From the NCBI GenBank assembly GCA_029532415.1, contig JAQOTA010000069.1, positions 1,426,001 through 1,490,000 on the forward strand: 64,000 nt of DNA, in the 5' to 3' direction. A program made the position numbers and the translations under genes. The notes under the pieces were generated by a model that saw nothing but the letters and a program-made list of their open reading frames with translations, did not search any database and was not told the DNA's origin. Within the stretch, counting starts at the first letter, position 1, and the number at the start of each line of letters is the position of its first letter. Shown here piece by piece: positions 11,539 to 22,784 of the stretch. Source of the stretch: Marasmius tenuissimus. Its lineage: Eukaryota > Basidiomycota > Agaricomycetes > Agaricales > Marasmiaceae.

Positions 11539-12502
11539 GAGAGGATGTAGGGCGGATGCACTGGGACAACCCACGAAGAGTTACACACGGACTATGCATC
11601 TACGTACTATCTATTTACCATCTGCGTTTATCCTACGACATTTTGCCGCGTATTGTATCTACCTGTATGTACTCCCTGCGCCCCGCTCGCGCGTTTTCTT
11701 GATATGCAATACCATGATGCTTCGAAGCGCAGAACCAACTTGGTCGATTTCCCACACGGTAATATCCGGACCTAACTGGTTAGCGCCAGCCTGTCACAAG
11801 TGCCGCCTGGGCTGCGGTTTGACTTTTGACTGACCGGGGTCAAGTGGTGGCGGTGTTTACCTGACCGGCTTGACTTACCGGTATTACTGCGGTCAAAGAC
11901 AACACTGGTCACGGTGGCAGAGAGTTCGGTATGCACTTACTAAAATTCGAAATGCCGCCGGACCGGCTCGATTTTACCCTTGTCAAATCTTTCCTCGTCT
12001 TTCTCATCCTCTCATGGCATCACGTTGAGTTGTGCATGCGTCTTCTCACTCGAAGAATGCACTTTCACTCCACTTTGTGAAGGCCTCGTTCCAGGTCATT
12101 CGAATATATATACCCCCATCAGTCGGATTCCACAAGAATTAATTTCTTAGCTCTTGAATCTTCACCAACACAGGTTCAAGTTACCGCGCATGGCAAAAGC
12201 ATTAAGGAAATTCAAACAGTTCTTGAACTGAGCTCTCGATACGGTCATTCAAGGTTCTGGAAGATCTTCGAAGGTAAATTTCTCGTAGCTTCTGACGCAG
12301 CCTCAGGTCCACCCAGCAACAGCTTCTCCAGGCTCAAGCGCTCACGCGTTCGGATGTTCATCATTGTACGATATCACAACCAACTTCAATGTGTCGGGAG
12401 ATCATTCATGGGGTAGTATTGCGGTATACAAGCTCTTCATTCTTCCTTATCCTATTGTGAGCTCGTCGGGTCCATCCAGTTGGCATGCTCCAACCGCGCA
12501 GG
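11539..12502. other. Intergenic, no gene seen
   Basis: Contains a cluster of TGACCGG/GGTCA-like words (11825-11910) and an AT-rich TATATATA stretch near 12105. No coding exon supported. Confidence 0.5.
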
Positions 12503-14548
12503 CTACCCACTGACCGGACAGAGTCTTCCACCCTCAGCTTCGCGCCACCTGTCCCCACCAACAGCGGTCGACCCATACAAGATTTGATCTGGGTCCCACT
12601 TGTCCTTGATGCTGAGCAGTCGGTCGTAGTTCGGCCCATAGAATGCGTCCTTGAAGTCTGGTTCAAGTAGATCTGCCTAAAGCAACCGTCATTCGACAGA
12701 ACTCAGGATATACTGCGATCCAGTTCGGCGCTTACCTCATTCAGGTATGAACCCGATCCAGGGGATATCTTCCTCAGGAACGAAGTCACCTGAGAGATCG
12801 TTTCCAACGCCAAAGACACCTCGGCTTGCGTTTCTCTGCCCGTGAAAGGTCTGAAACCGCGCTTGCGAGTAAGGAACATGTTCAGATCATCAATTCCGGA
12901 GAGACTCACAGACTGGGTATAGCCAGACGCTGCGCTATTCTCCAGGCAGGCAAAACAGCGTTTTGAGGATGGTCCGTTGGAAGCTTGAACGAAAGATCGG
13001 TCACGCTCACACCACCCTCAACAATTTCCCTGCTCGCATTTAGAACGCTCGCAATACCAGTTTCGTTTTCCCAAAGCGATCGAGGCAGCAACCGGCTGGC
13101 AATCAACAGGTCCCCGACGGTGGGAATTACATCTGCTAAGAATCCGAGTACGTCGAGGTAACGAGGGACGGAGCGCGTTGAGAAATTGTACTGGATACCG
13201 AGCTTGTCGAGTGAGTCCAAAAACGGGCGAATCGTGGCCGTCAACTCCTGTTCCGTTTGGTTAATCGCGACCATTGGGTTGATTCCAAAGGTGACATTGT
13301 CGTAGAAAGCTAAGACGGTGGTTTGGGCGTTTGTGAGGTCTGGTATGATGGCATTGTAAGCAGCAATTGCCTGCCAATACGCTTCAGAACGGTTTTCCGA
13401 GAAGTTGAGGGCCCCGACGGTCAGAGGTACGTCTGGGAACACTTTAATCGTCACGGACAACACGATCGCGTAGGTTCCGCCCCCCTAATCAACCTTCAGC
13501 GATATTCTTCTCGGACGGAGAGCAAGAAATTTCACGTACCCCACCGCTCAGAGCCCAATACAAATCCTCATTCTGCGTGGGCGAAGCAACGAGGTGCTCC
13601 CCTTGCATGGTGACAACTTCGAATTCCAACGTTTGGTCGGCGGCCAACCCATACGCAGAAACAATTATTGAATGTCCACCACCTTGAACATAACCTCCAG
13701 CAAATCCAACAGTCTAGTTTAATCAGACGTGAGATATACACGTGCAAAGCAGAGGAATGATCACTCACTGGACATTCTCCACTGACGATAGCGTGCCCTC
13801 GTGCACTTGCGAACGTCGCCAATTCCGTACCTTGTATCCCTGCCGGGGCTTTGACAGCCGGTCCATTGTAGTCAGCAGAAACGTAGTTCGGAAGCCACTC
13901 TATCTCCTGAAGATTATGCATCCAAACGGACAGGGCCCCTGTACCAGTAGACTTCCCCATGTAGCTGTGGCATAGCCTCAGTGACGTAGCACGTAAGTGG
14001 GAAGACTTGGTTCATACTCACTCATGGCCGGTATTCTTGACTATGAACCGAATGTTGTGTTCCTTAGCGAATTGAGCGGCCTTGATAATATGTTCTGCTT
14101 GTGATACATTGACTGAATATTCCACGATATTCTCCATCGTACATGGTGCCTCTCGAGGAGCGAACGGATCGCAGCTTTGATTGTAGAACACCGTGTTCAT
14201 GAGTGAACCAGGTCGTCCTGAACTATAGGCCCATTAGAGCATGAGGGTAGGGTAGACGAAGGCTGACGAGGGAGCTCACTGGAATTGAGAAACAAACAAG
14301 TTCTCCCGTACGGCTTCGCAGAGGTCTTCATTGAACTCTGGATCATGACAGGGCGAACCGTCAGGTACGACCTTGATGAGACGTCCATCCACCGAGGTGT
14401 TGAAAGCATCCCATACACCTTGGTCGGGCCATGCGTCGTCGGAGGGGAGTATCTTGCAAGAACGATCTTCGAACGCCAGAGACGAGAGCGTTGGCCCCGA
14501 CACCACGAAGCTCAAGGCCAGAAAGCGGGTCATACGAGATACGGCCAT
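12503..14548 (-). CDS. Secreted FAD-dependent oxidoreductase, berberine-bridge-enzyme type
   Basis: Flavoprotein oxidase of the FAD_binding_4 plus BBE fold, probably oxidising a sugar or small phenolic/alkaloid-like substrate outside the cell. ATG 14548 opens a signal peptide (MTRFLALSFVVSG). Following exons give the PP-type FAD domain: VKNTGHEYMGKSTGTGAL (His), SGECP with TVGFAGGYVQGGGHS after splicing. The His of NTGH and the Cys of GECPTVG match the positions used for bicovalent flavin attachment in BBE enzymes (inference). The substrate domain follows, and the C-terminal BBE motif is visible as SYLNE, then FYGPNYDRLLSIKDKWDP and GRLCPVSG-stop (TAG at 12503). Several N-x-S/T sites fit secretion. 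A GTGAGT donor near 12900 and a GTAAGC donor near 12740 mark the last introns. No lesion was seen; substrate cannot be told. Confidence 0.87.
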
Positions 14549-14582
14549 GGTCGGTATGGTTCATCTAGCCTCTACGTTCTCA

Positions 14583-14590
14583 CCTTTATA
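14583..14590 (-). promoter_or_regulatory. Putative TATA box of the FAD oxidoreductase
   Basis: TATAAAGG on the minus strand, about 35 bp upstream of ATG 14548. Implies a very short 5' UTR if used. Confidence 0.4.
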
Positions 14591-15769
14591 ACCCACTGAC
14601 TCGGTGTTGCACAGCCGAAAAGAATTCAGAATTTGACTCACCATGGCTTTCGTTTTGAGGGGTTCACACTCCAAGAACCTTTCATTAGATTCAACTTATT
14701 CCTTGATCCCGGAACTCAATTGGGTTTACTGTGGTCGAGATCTTGTGCCTTGCCTAGAAGAGATGGGTGCCTTGCATAGAAAAGATAATTTTACAAGTCC
14801 GAAAATGCCATGAAAAATGCGCTTCGTCGTGGTCTTCGAACCATCCTCTAGTCTAGATCCTGCGACTGTGTCATACACCTGGAGCTCCCAGGAAAAGGGA
14901 CTTGCGGCCTCAGTCGGAGTGAGCATTATCTGTTGTAAGCATCCGAAATGAACCTCACCGCGCCACCCTTTCGTTAGTGAACTTGATTTGCCCCATGGAT
15001 TCCCGGTAGTAAGTACTCCTTTTCAACGCGCGCATTGAGTGTAGCTATCTTGGCTACTCTGGTTCGGAAAGGACATTTCCTTCTCCCGTTGCTTGGTGAG
15101 AATGAGCGACCTGCGACGTAACGGACGAACTTGTCTCATTCCAGAATAGTCCCACAGCCGGTGAGAGTCCATGGTCACTTGGACCTATTACTTTACTCAT
15201 GCAAAAGAAACTGCTTTGCCATGAGTGATTCTGTAACGATCCGTGAGCACCGTTTTTCTTTTGAGTGAAAAGCATTGGGCATCTTCGTTTTATTCTGGCG
15301 ATTCTCGTATGCGAAGGCTTTTCGGGAGTCGTGAATTGTGAGTGGACCAGTGATCGTGGTGCTTGTTGAAGGAGAACTTTGCGTCGTCTGCCGGCCCGGG
15401 ATCGTTAATGATCAAAGCGGCTGCCGTCAACAAGCTGCCGTCCAACTGCCGTCGCTGCGCTTCGTAAGTTTGCGTGTAAATGTTGGTTTTGAACTCCCAT
15501 GACTTGCCTGGTCGCTTCTGCGACTCTTCCAACTCGCGGATGGGCTGTGCATAAAACTCAACTCAACCACAAGATGATCAACTCGTTGCTTGCCCGGCTC
15601 TCTCGATCGACCTCATTCGACAATGATACTCCGCCGTTCCGCGACGATCTGCAGCCTGAGACTGTACTAGATGATGATCGGCCACAAAGGGATAGGGAGC
15701 GTTTCTGGAGCCCGTTTCTCCCTAAGACTCGTCTAGAATTGTCTTTCTCACCACTCCTACTTGCATGAG
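14591..15769. other. Intergenic with a short upstream ORF
   Basis: Divergent spacer between the FAD oxidoreductase and the PLAC8 gene. A 64-codon plus-strand ORF at 15573-15767 (MINSLLARLSRSTSF...) ends just before the chosen PLAC8 start. It could be a uORF or an upstream exon, but I found no splice pair joining it in frame. Nothing else was supported. Confidence 0.4.
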
Positions 15770-16993
15770 ATGGCCAGCAATTCGCAGGGCTCGGTTTACC
15801 ATTCATATCTGGACCTCGAACGCAGGAGTGGAGAGACGATAGACGAACCAGCAACTGGGTCCTCAAGCTCAAACTCACCGGCACCTCTCAAGATTTCGCA
15901 ATATCTTCAAGCTCCCGGGCCTTCAGAAACCAAAGGTCCCAAAACGGCCACCTCGAATTCCAGGAAAGCTCTCGTATACAGCTTTCCACTCATGTCTGGA
16001 AGTTTGCCTGCTCTTCTACCGCCACCGGACTATCAAACCCAATCCCGTCGCCGGCCAGGATCGCAGGCGCCACCTGCTGATATCAAGGTGTGTTTATATA
16101 CTCCAGTATGAATGCAGCGAGAAATTCATCCGTTGTAGTTTCTATCTTCACCTCCCGGGATAAGCCAATTATCACTCCCATTGAACACATCTCAAGTGCA
16201 CCAGAATCAAGCACCTCCCTCTCCTCTTCCTAAACAACCGCTCGAAATACAGGAAGTCATTGATATCAGTCCTCACGCACACCCAACGTCGACGATCCCG
16301 CCGCCCTCAGTCGTGCACACAGCTCCGCCTTCCATCATCACCTCTCAGCCAAATCTATCACCCCCGATGTCCACTACGTTCAAAGGGACGAGGAACGCAA
16401 AATGCTTGGAGACAGGATTGGACGGAAAACGATCTTGGAGCGCAGGCTTATTCGAGTGCGAAAAAGAGCACACGATCGGCGACTGTCAGTCTATTTTCAC
16501 CCCTTGAGGCCTCCTCTTTGACGGTACCATTCTTAATCACTCCTTAATCTCACAGGGTGTCTCGCGCTTTGGTGTCCGTGTATCGTTTACGGACGAAACA
16601 AAAATCGACTGGATCATCTTTCCCAACGAAATCGACCCAACCCTACTGGCCGCGAGACCGTCTGTAATGGAGATTGCTTTCTCTATTGCTGTTTGGCTAG
16701 TTTCTGTGGATTTGGCTGGGCCTTACAGGTGAATATCCTGCTGATGATGGTGTACTCACACAATGGAGATAACTAATGAATGTCAACCCTTCCAAAAGGT
16801 ACCAAACCGGTCCGTTATGCGCGCAAGATATAACGTTCGTGGCTCTGGGGCCGGCGACTGCTGCTTTTCATTCTGGTGTACCTCGTGTGTGCTTGTACAG
16901 GAGAGTCTAGAGCTGGAGCTGGAAGAGAACAGTTTCCCTCGCGAGGTATCTAGAGTTGTGGACGATGGAGTTTCTCGGGTTATTGTGGCCTGA
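15770..16993 (+). CDS. PLAC8-family cysteine-rich protein with long Pro/Ser-rich N terminus
   Basis: Start ATG 15770 (MASNSQGSVYHSYLDLERR). Two N-terminal exons of about 220 residues are Ser/Pro-rich and likely disordered. The C-terminal third is a PLAC8 domain assembled over introns near 16484-16557 and 16730-16800: LFECEKEHTIGD, then CLALWCPCIVYGRNKNRL, NGDCFLYCCLASFCGFGWAL and GAGDCCFSFWCTSCVLVQES. The CPC and CC clusters with flanking hydrophobic residues are the family signature. Family members are membrane-associated proteins linked to cell size, cadmium or calcium handling in plants and fungi; the function here is unknown. An acidic tail (LELELEENSF) follows and the gene ends at TGA 16993. 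Confidence 0.82.
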
Positions 16994-17447
16994 GAGACGT
17001 ACAAAAATTAGAGTAATCTTGAATCTAGTTATATACGGGGCTCATCATGTATCTGTTCTTGCTTCATGCAGTCATGATTGAGATGGGACTCATGAGCTCG
17101 GGATCCGTCAAGCCTCCTAAAGCTCCCAAAGCTTGTAAGCGCTCTAGAGGTTGGCTTAGCGCTCAGTATCCCAAAGCTCCTCCAAGCCTTAAACCTTTCT
17201 TTTGGTTTACTTTCTAGGACCTTCGCCGTTCTTGCTCGTCGCATTGACATGACCAAGTACACAGAAATTAAACCTTGCACCAGTTTGCCGACCTTGACCT
17301 TGACTCAGAAAAATTTGAGTTTACGACAGACTCGGGTATTGACACGTCCACGACGCGTGCAGCGACGCGCAAAAAAAAATCAGACTTTGCCCTGAGTTTG
17401 CTTCACACTAGGCGAGGACCTCAGAGTCCCGCCTGGTCAGTTTTTCT
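16994..17447. other. Intergenic / promoter of the prolyl-tRNA synthetase gene
   Basis: 454 bp with direct repeats of an AAAGCTCCNAAAGC-like word (17115-17190). No gene supported; a 64-codon ORF at 17275 shows no family features. Confidence 0.45.
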
Positions 17448-20008
17448 ATGCTTTCAACTTGCTTTATAGCAAGAAGATTGACTCGATCTGTCTATTCCCA
17501 CCGCCATCTGATAAGGCCCATTCTGACTCGTCCTCTACCCGTTTCACCGCGCAGACTTTTTTCCTCTCACAATTCCTCACCACCCATGGAGGCAGTAACT
17601 TCATCGCTCGCTGCTCTCTCTCTCAAACCTACAGCATCAGTCTCCCATTCAGCAACAGATTCGCCGGCTGCGTGGAGAGATGCTCTCAACGCTACCTCTG
17701 GCGTTCCCGAAGGATTCGAATTGATCAAAACTCTGGTTTACAAGCCAAAAACAGCCAAAACAGCCACTCCAGTTCCAGTTGTAGTGATTGCTCGAGATGC
17801 TACAGCTGCGAGCTCATCAGCAATCGGGAAAAAATTGAACTTGAAGGAGTTGCGGTTAGCTTCGGAAGATTTGTTGAAGGAATTCTTTGAATTGGATAAG
17901 GACTCTCGTGCGTTTTTTCTACGTTATTTTCTTTTGAAGATATCGCTCTGACTGTTCAAATTGGACAGTGTCTCCCCTTGCGCTCAACCAGAAGACGTTC
18001 CCGAAAGTTGTCACCGTTGTCGATGCCTCGATCGCAACATCTTCATCGACATTCGCTCTGCATGCCCTTTCATCCAGCTCGACAGTTTTCTTGAACGGCT
18101 CAGAGATCGTCAAGTACCTGCAAAGTTTGGAGACCGACGACGTGAAGGTTCAAGAGCTTGACTTTGCAAGTCTTGCCGTCGAGTCTTCTCCGGGTGCTGC
18201 AGCAGCGACTTCAAGGGCTCCTCCAAAGGAAAAGGAAGATGCCAAGATTGAGGGCGCTGTTCAGATCGCAATTGGTGTCAGGAAGGAGGTCGATTTCCCG
18301 ACGTGGTATACCAATGTGAGAGGGCGAAAGTTCTATATGATCGTATCTAATCTGACTCGTTACCTTGTAGGTTCTGCTCAAAGCGGACATGTTGGACTAT
18401 TACAGCGTCAGCGGATGCTACATCTTGAAGCCCTGGTCGTATAACATCTGGGAGGAAATCAAAGTACGTGTCATATACGCTTGCCCAAATCAGGTCATTC
18501 AATCAAGCTGTCTTACAGGATGGTTCGACACGGAGATCAAGAAACTGGACGTCCAAAACTCGTATTTCCCTATGTTCGTCTCCTCAAAAGTACTCGAGAG
18601 AGAGAAAGACCACATTGAAGGATTCTCTCCTGAAGTCGCATGGGTGACAAGGGCTGGAAGCTCAGACCTCGAGGAACCCATCGCCATCCGTCCGACTTCG
18701 GAAACGGCCATGTACCCCTACTACGCCAAATGGATCAAGAGTCATCGTGATCTCCCTCTGAAACTCAACCAATGGAACAGCGTCGTCCGTTGGGAATTCA
18801 AGAACCCCCAACCGTTCCTCCGTACACGAGAATTCCTCTGGCAAGAAGGCCACACCGCACATCTCACCAAAGAAGAAGCCGACACGGAAGTGCGCCAGAT
18901 CCTTGATCTGTACCGACGGGTGTATGAGGATCTCCTCGCAGTCCCTGTGATTCCGGGCGTCAAGTCCGAGAAGGAGAAGTTTGCTGGTGGGCTTTACACT
19001 ACGACCGTCGAGGGCTTCATCCCGACTACGGGTCGTGGGATCCAGGCTGCTACCTCGCATTGTCTTGGACAGAACTTTTCGAGGCCGGAGATGTTCAACA
19101 TCGTCGTCGAGGACCCGAATGACCCTCAAGGCAAACTCTACGTTTGGCAGAACTCGTGGGGATTGTCGACGAGGGCGATTGGTGTGATGGTCATGGTTCA
19201 CGGCGATAACCAGGGACTGGTGTTGCCTCCACGAGTGGCTAGCATCCAAGTGGTCGTCGTTCCTTGCGGTATTACTGTGAAGACCACGGATGAGCAGAGG
19301 GCAGAGATCAACAAGGCTTGTGGGGATTTGGCTGCGACGCTCAAGGAGGGAGGTGTCAAGGCAAAGGCTGATCTTCGGGATGGATACACTCCCGGGTACA
19401 AATTCAACGATTGGGAACAGAAGGTGCGTACCCGTGCTTCGGTCGCTGGTTCGTAAAGCTCACATTCCTCTGTTCGCAGGGTGTACCTGTCCGTCTCGAG
19501 ATAGGTCCCAAGGATCTCGCTAGCAAGCAGACCCTTGCCGTTCGTCGTGATAACGGAGAGAAGAAGCCTCTTTCCCTTGATAGCATCGTTTCTGGCGTGA
19601 GCACTCTCCTCGACACGATCCAGAAGGAGATGCTTGAGAGGGCTCAGAAGAAATACTTCGATTCCATCAAACCCGTTACGAAGTGGGAGGACCTCGTCCC
19701 GACTCTGGATGCCAAGTGCGTCGCAGTCTTGCCTTGGTGTGAAGTCGAGGCTTGTGAGGACGATATCAAGGAGAGGAGTGCCAAAGAGTGGGTTTTCCTC
19801 TACTTTGTTTTATCGTTGTGATACTGACCCTCCCCCGTCCGTCGATAGCTCCGAGCCCACAGACGAACGGGCCCCCTCCGCCGGTGCCAAGTCGTTGGCC
19901 ATTCCATTTGACCAGTCGAAATGGGATCCCATTGTCCCCGGCGAGACAAAGTGTCCGGCATGTGGGAAGGACGCGAAGCGCTGGACGATGTTCGGAAGAT
20001 CTTACTAG
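17448..20008 (+). CDS. Prolyl-tRNA synthetase, eukaryotic/archaeal type, with alternative upstream start
   Basis: Class II aminoacyl-tRNA synthetase charging tRNA-Pro. The cytosolic-type start is ATG 17586 ([15 protein letters not shown]). An in-frame ATG at 17448 adds 46 residues rich in Arg and lacking acids, ending [10 protein letters not shown], which looks like a mitochondrial presequence. An N-terminal YbaK/ProX-like editing-related domain (about residues 60-190 from the second start) precedes the catalytic core: motif 1 region [13 protein letters not shown], motif 2 [15 protein letters not shown] and [23 protein letters not shown], and motif 3 region [20 protein letters not shown]. The anticodon-binding domain follows (VVVPCGI to [18 protein letters not shown]) with the C-terminal Zn/Tyr-ending domain ([21 protein letters not shown] 20008). 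At least five introns of about 50-60 nt. All expected motifs are present, so the gene appears functional. Confidence 0.95.
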
Positions 20009-20429
20009 ACGACTGCGGTCAATTTCTCGGCTCGTGCTTTGGGGGTCTGATTTTTGGTACTCATAGTATTAGTAGACAAGTCAGTCGATCGAAGCGATTC
20101 CGTCCGCCCGTCTTTCTTTGTGGGATGACTTGTAGTTGTGGTAATAGTGGTAGAATAGTAGTAATCTCGATGCTAAACGAATAGCAAATTCCTGCTCAGA
20201 TATGATTGTACTTCAATGGGAGTTGTTACTGGCTCACGCATTATACAACTTGACTTGAACCACCTGTGGGTCTATGTGTGATGCTGACTGACGAGGTCAA
20301 TATCTATCTTCGTCATTCCAAATTTTAAGCAACGAACAACCAACATACAGAATACATGATTACGATCTTCTAACGCCATGCATTCGAAGAGTACAAACCA
20401 ACAACATGAAGAATCATCCGCGAGAGTGT
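20009..20429. other. Tail-to-tail intergenic region
   Basis: 3' flanks of the converging prolyl-tRNA synthetase and five-module Cys-rich genes. No exon supported. Confidence 0.5.
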
Positions 20430-21796
20430 TCAGGCCTGACTGCGGGCCCTACGAACAGCGTCGTCGTTGGGGGTTGCGTTGCCAAAACCGCACCCACCGT
20501 CACGCACCTGCGCGACGCGAGGACCAGCACATATGCCAGTATTGAAACCGCAACACGCCGTATCACATTCAGCGTCGCTAGCGCAAGGTTGGGTGATGGT
20601 TTGACTGCCAGGAGGCCTAACACCGCCAACAGCACCACCAGTGGCAGCGCCATTGTTCGCGGGGGGAGCAGCAGGGGCACCACCGGCAGGGACGAATACA
20701 TCACCAGGGGCGCGAGGCGGTTGACCACGGAGTTTACGAGCAGCATCGTCGTTCGGAGTAGCATTACCGAATCCGCATCCACCGTCACGTTGGAGAGCGA
20801 GGATGGCGCCTGCGCATTTCCCAGTCTTGAAACCACAGCATCCGGTCTCGCACTCAGCGTCGGCGGTGCAAGGGCCAGTGACGAATTGGGTACCAGCTTC
20901 CTGTCGTACTTCGACGCTGCGACGAGCTTGTCCCCGGAGTTTGCGAGCTGCGTCGTCGTTAGGGGTTGGGTTTCCGAAACCACATCCTCCATCACGTTCC
21001 TGAGCGATGATAGCACCAGCGCACTTGCCGGTTCTAAATCCACAGCAGCCAGAATCACACTCGCCGTCGTTAGCGCACGGACCAGTGATGAACTGTGTAC
21101 CGGGGGGCTTGCCACTGCCAGCTGCGCCTCCTGCACCTCCGTTGTTGGCCGGGGGAGCAGCGGCGCCTCCAGGGGGAGTGAAGGGGTCATTAGCAGCCCG
21201 AGGGGGTTGCCCACGGAGCTTGCGAGCAGCGTCATCATTAGGTGCTGGGTTTCCAAAACCACAACCACCGTCACGCTCGAGAGCAACGATGGCACCAGCA
21301 CACTTGCCGGTTTTGAATCCGCAGCAGCCAGAGTCACACTCGCCGTCGTTACCGCACGGGCCAGTGATAAATTGAGTACCGGCGGGCTTGCCACTCCCAG
21401 CGGCTCCGCCAGAACCTCCGTTGTTAGCAGGAGGCGCAGCTGCACCGCCAGGGGGTACAAATACGTCTCCCGGAGCACGAGGAGGTTGACCACGAAGCTT
21501 GCGAGCAGCATCGTCGTTGGGGGTGGGGTTTCCGAACCCGCAACCACCCTCACGTTCGAGAGCGACGATGGCACCAGCACATTTGCCGGTCCTGAATGCG
21601 CAACATCCAGACCCGCAATCTGCGTCGGACTTGCAAGGACCAGTGATGAACTGAGTCCCGGTACCCTGTCGGCGGATAACAGCAGCTGAAGCAACTGAAT
21701 CGAAACTTCTTTAGACAATCCTATTATAGCTGAAGATGAATGAGACTCACGATTGACGGATATGAGAGCAAGTATGAGGGAGAATTTGGTGTTCAT
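20430..21796 (-). CDS. Secreted protein of five tandem six-cysteine modules
   Basis: Exon 1 (21750-21796) encodes the signal peptide core MNTKFSLILALISVN; the intron 21695-21749 (GTGAGT...CAG) leads to exon 2, LASAAVIRRQGTGTQF, with probable signal cleavage after ASA and a dibasic RR just behind. Five modules follow, each about 37 residues with spacing C-x5-C-x3-CC-x6-C-x12-C and the signature TGKCAGAIVAxERxGGCGFG, then a conserved PNDDAARKLRGQ tail. Modules are separated by Pro/Gly/Ala/Asn linkers, except between modules 3 and 4, where a short ARRSVEVRQ segment replaces the linker. Module 5 is the most diverged (SQTITQPC..., GPRVAQVRDGG). Stop TGA at 20430-20432. The cysteine pattern recalls the BAS2-type small secreted proteins described in plant-associated fungi (from memory, not checked). 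Function unknown; likely a disulfide-stabilised extracellular or wall protein. Confidence 0.82.
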
Positions 21797-21945
21797 GGTA
21801 AAGGAATGTGGCCGCTTGTTATGGAATGAAAGGTGACTGTTGAAAGTGTCCTACAAAGGCTCAGCCTTGTCGTTGTTGCTCGAGGAAGACGAAGAGAAAA
21901 TGCACGATACAATCGCTGCAGAAGATAGTGCCTGTTCTCGCCCGC

Positions 21946-21955
21946 TCTTATAGAG
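21946..21955 (-). promoter_or_regulatory. Putative TATA box, five-module gene
   Basis: TCTATAAGAG on the minus strand, 150 bp upstream of ATG 21796. Confidence 0.4.
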
Positions 21956-22601
21956 ATTCCAAAGCAATAGTACCTGGACTGGACCTGCAATCGTTGAATG
22001 GTAACCGCACTCACCGTCAGCTCATGATCGAGGAATGTCGAAACAACAGCGCACCTGACATTTTCTCTTCAATGTACCAAGCATATTGAATCGAAACACC
22101 CGCAGAGCCCGCCCATCGGAAGCGTAGTGGAAGAAGAATTCATCAATCAGCTGTTCATCATATCCTTGGACGGTTACTGACACCAGGGATTATGAGATGA
22201 CCGAGTTTGTATCGCATTGAACAGATATCGTATGACAACATGAGTACCTGAACGGGAGTATAGGGACAGACCAGCCTTTGAAGGTTTCCACCCGCTTGAG
22301 TTCAGAAGAAAGCTCGAGCTCGGTGACGGGAAAACTTACTCGGGTTGCTCGGTTACTTCAGCACACGGTACACAGCCATCAAAGGTCTGTTCAACTTCGT
22401 CCGCCTTGTTCAACTTGGGGCCTTTGTTGGTAACGTCGGATGGACCACCCTTATGCTTTGGTTGCCTCCCAAGACCTCATCTCAGTCACTGTCCTCAGCC
22501 TTTCCCAGCATGCCCATTGTTCTCTTTATGGCTGACAATGGTCTCATCATCCGCAGTACGGTACCACAATCAACGCCAGAATTAGCTACTGGAGCCCAAG
22601 A

Positions 22602-22609
22602 TATATAAA
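22602..22609 (+). promoter_or_regulatory. Putative TATA box, three-module gene
   Basis: TATATAAA, about 175 bp upstream of ATG 22785. Confidence 0.45.
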
Positions 22610-22784
22610 GAGGATGGTTCACAGCTCTGACCTAGTATCTCCCACTTATTTTTCATTTTCTTACGCCTCTCATTCTGTTTGAAAAGGCAGCGCCTACCAG
22701 TTCAGCGACTCCAAGTCTCCTTCATCTGTATCTTCGACCCCACCTCTACTACACTCAATCGATCGACTCGATTAGATCGTCGTG

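Larger units (their letters stand above)
21797..22784. promoter_or_regulatory. Shared divergent promoter region of the two Cys-module genes
   Basis: About 1 kb separating two head-to-head paralogs. A TATA-like element lies on each side (21946-21955 minus, 22602-22609 plus), 150-180 bp before the respective ATG, so both genes probably have similar 5' UTRs and may be co-regulated. Confidence 0.5.

Noticed and set aside
20414..21796. Long 460-codon minus ORF starting MNTKFSLILALISVNRESH
   Set aside because: Only its first 15 codons are real. After the intron the Cys-rich frame is a different one; the long ORF is a shadow of the repeat coding sequence.
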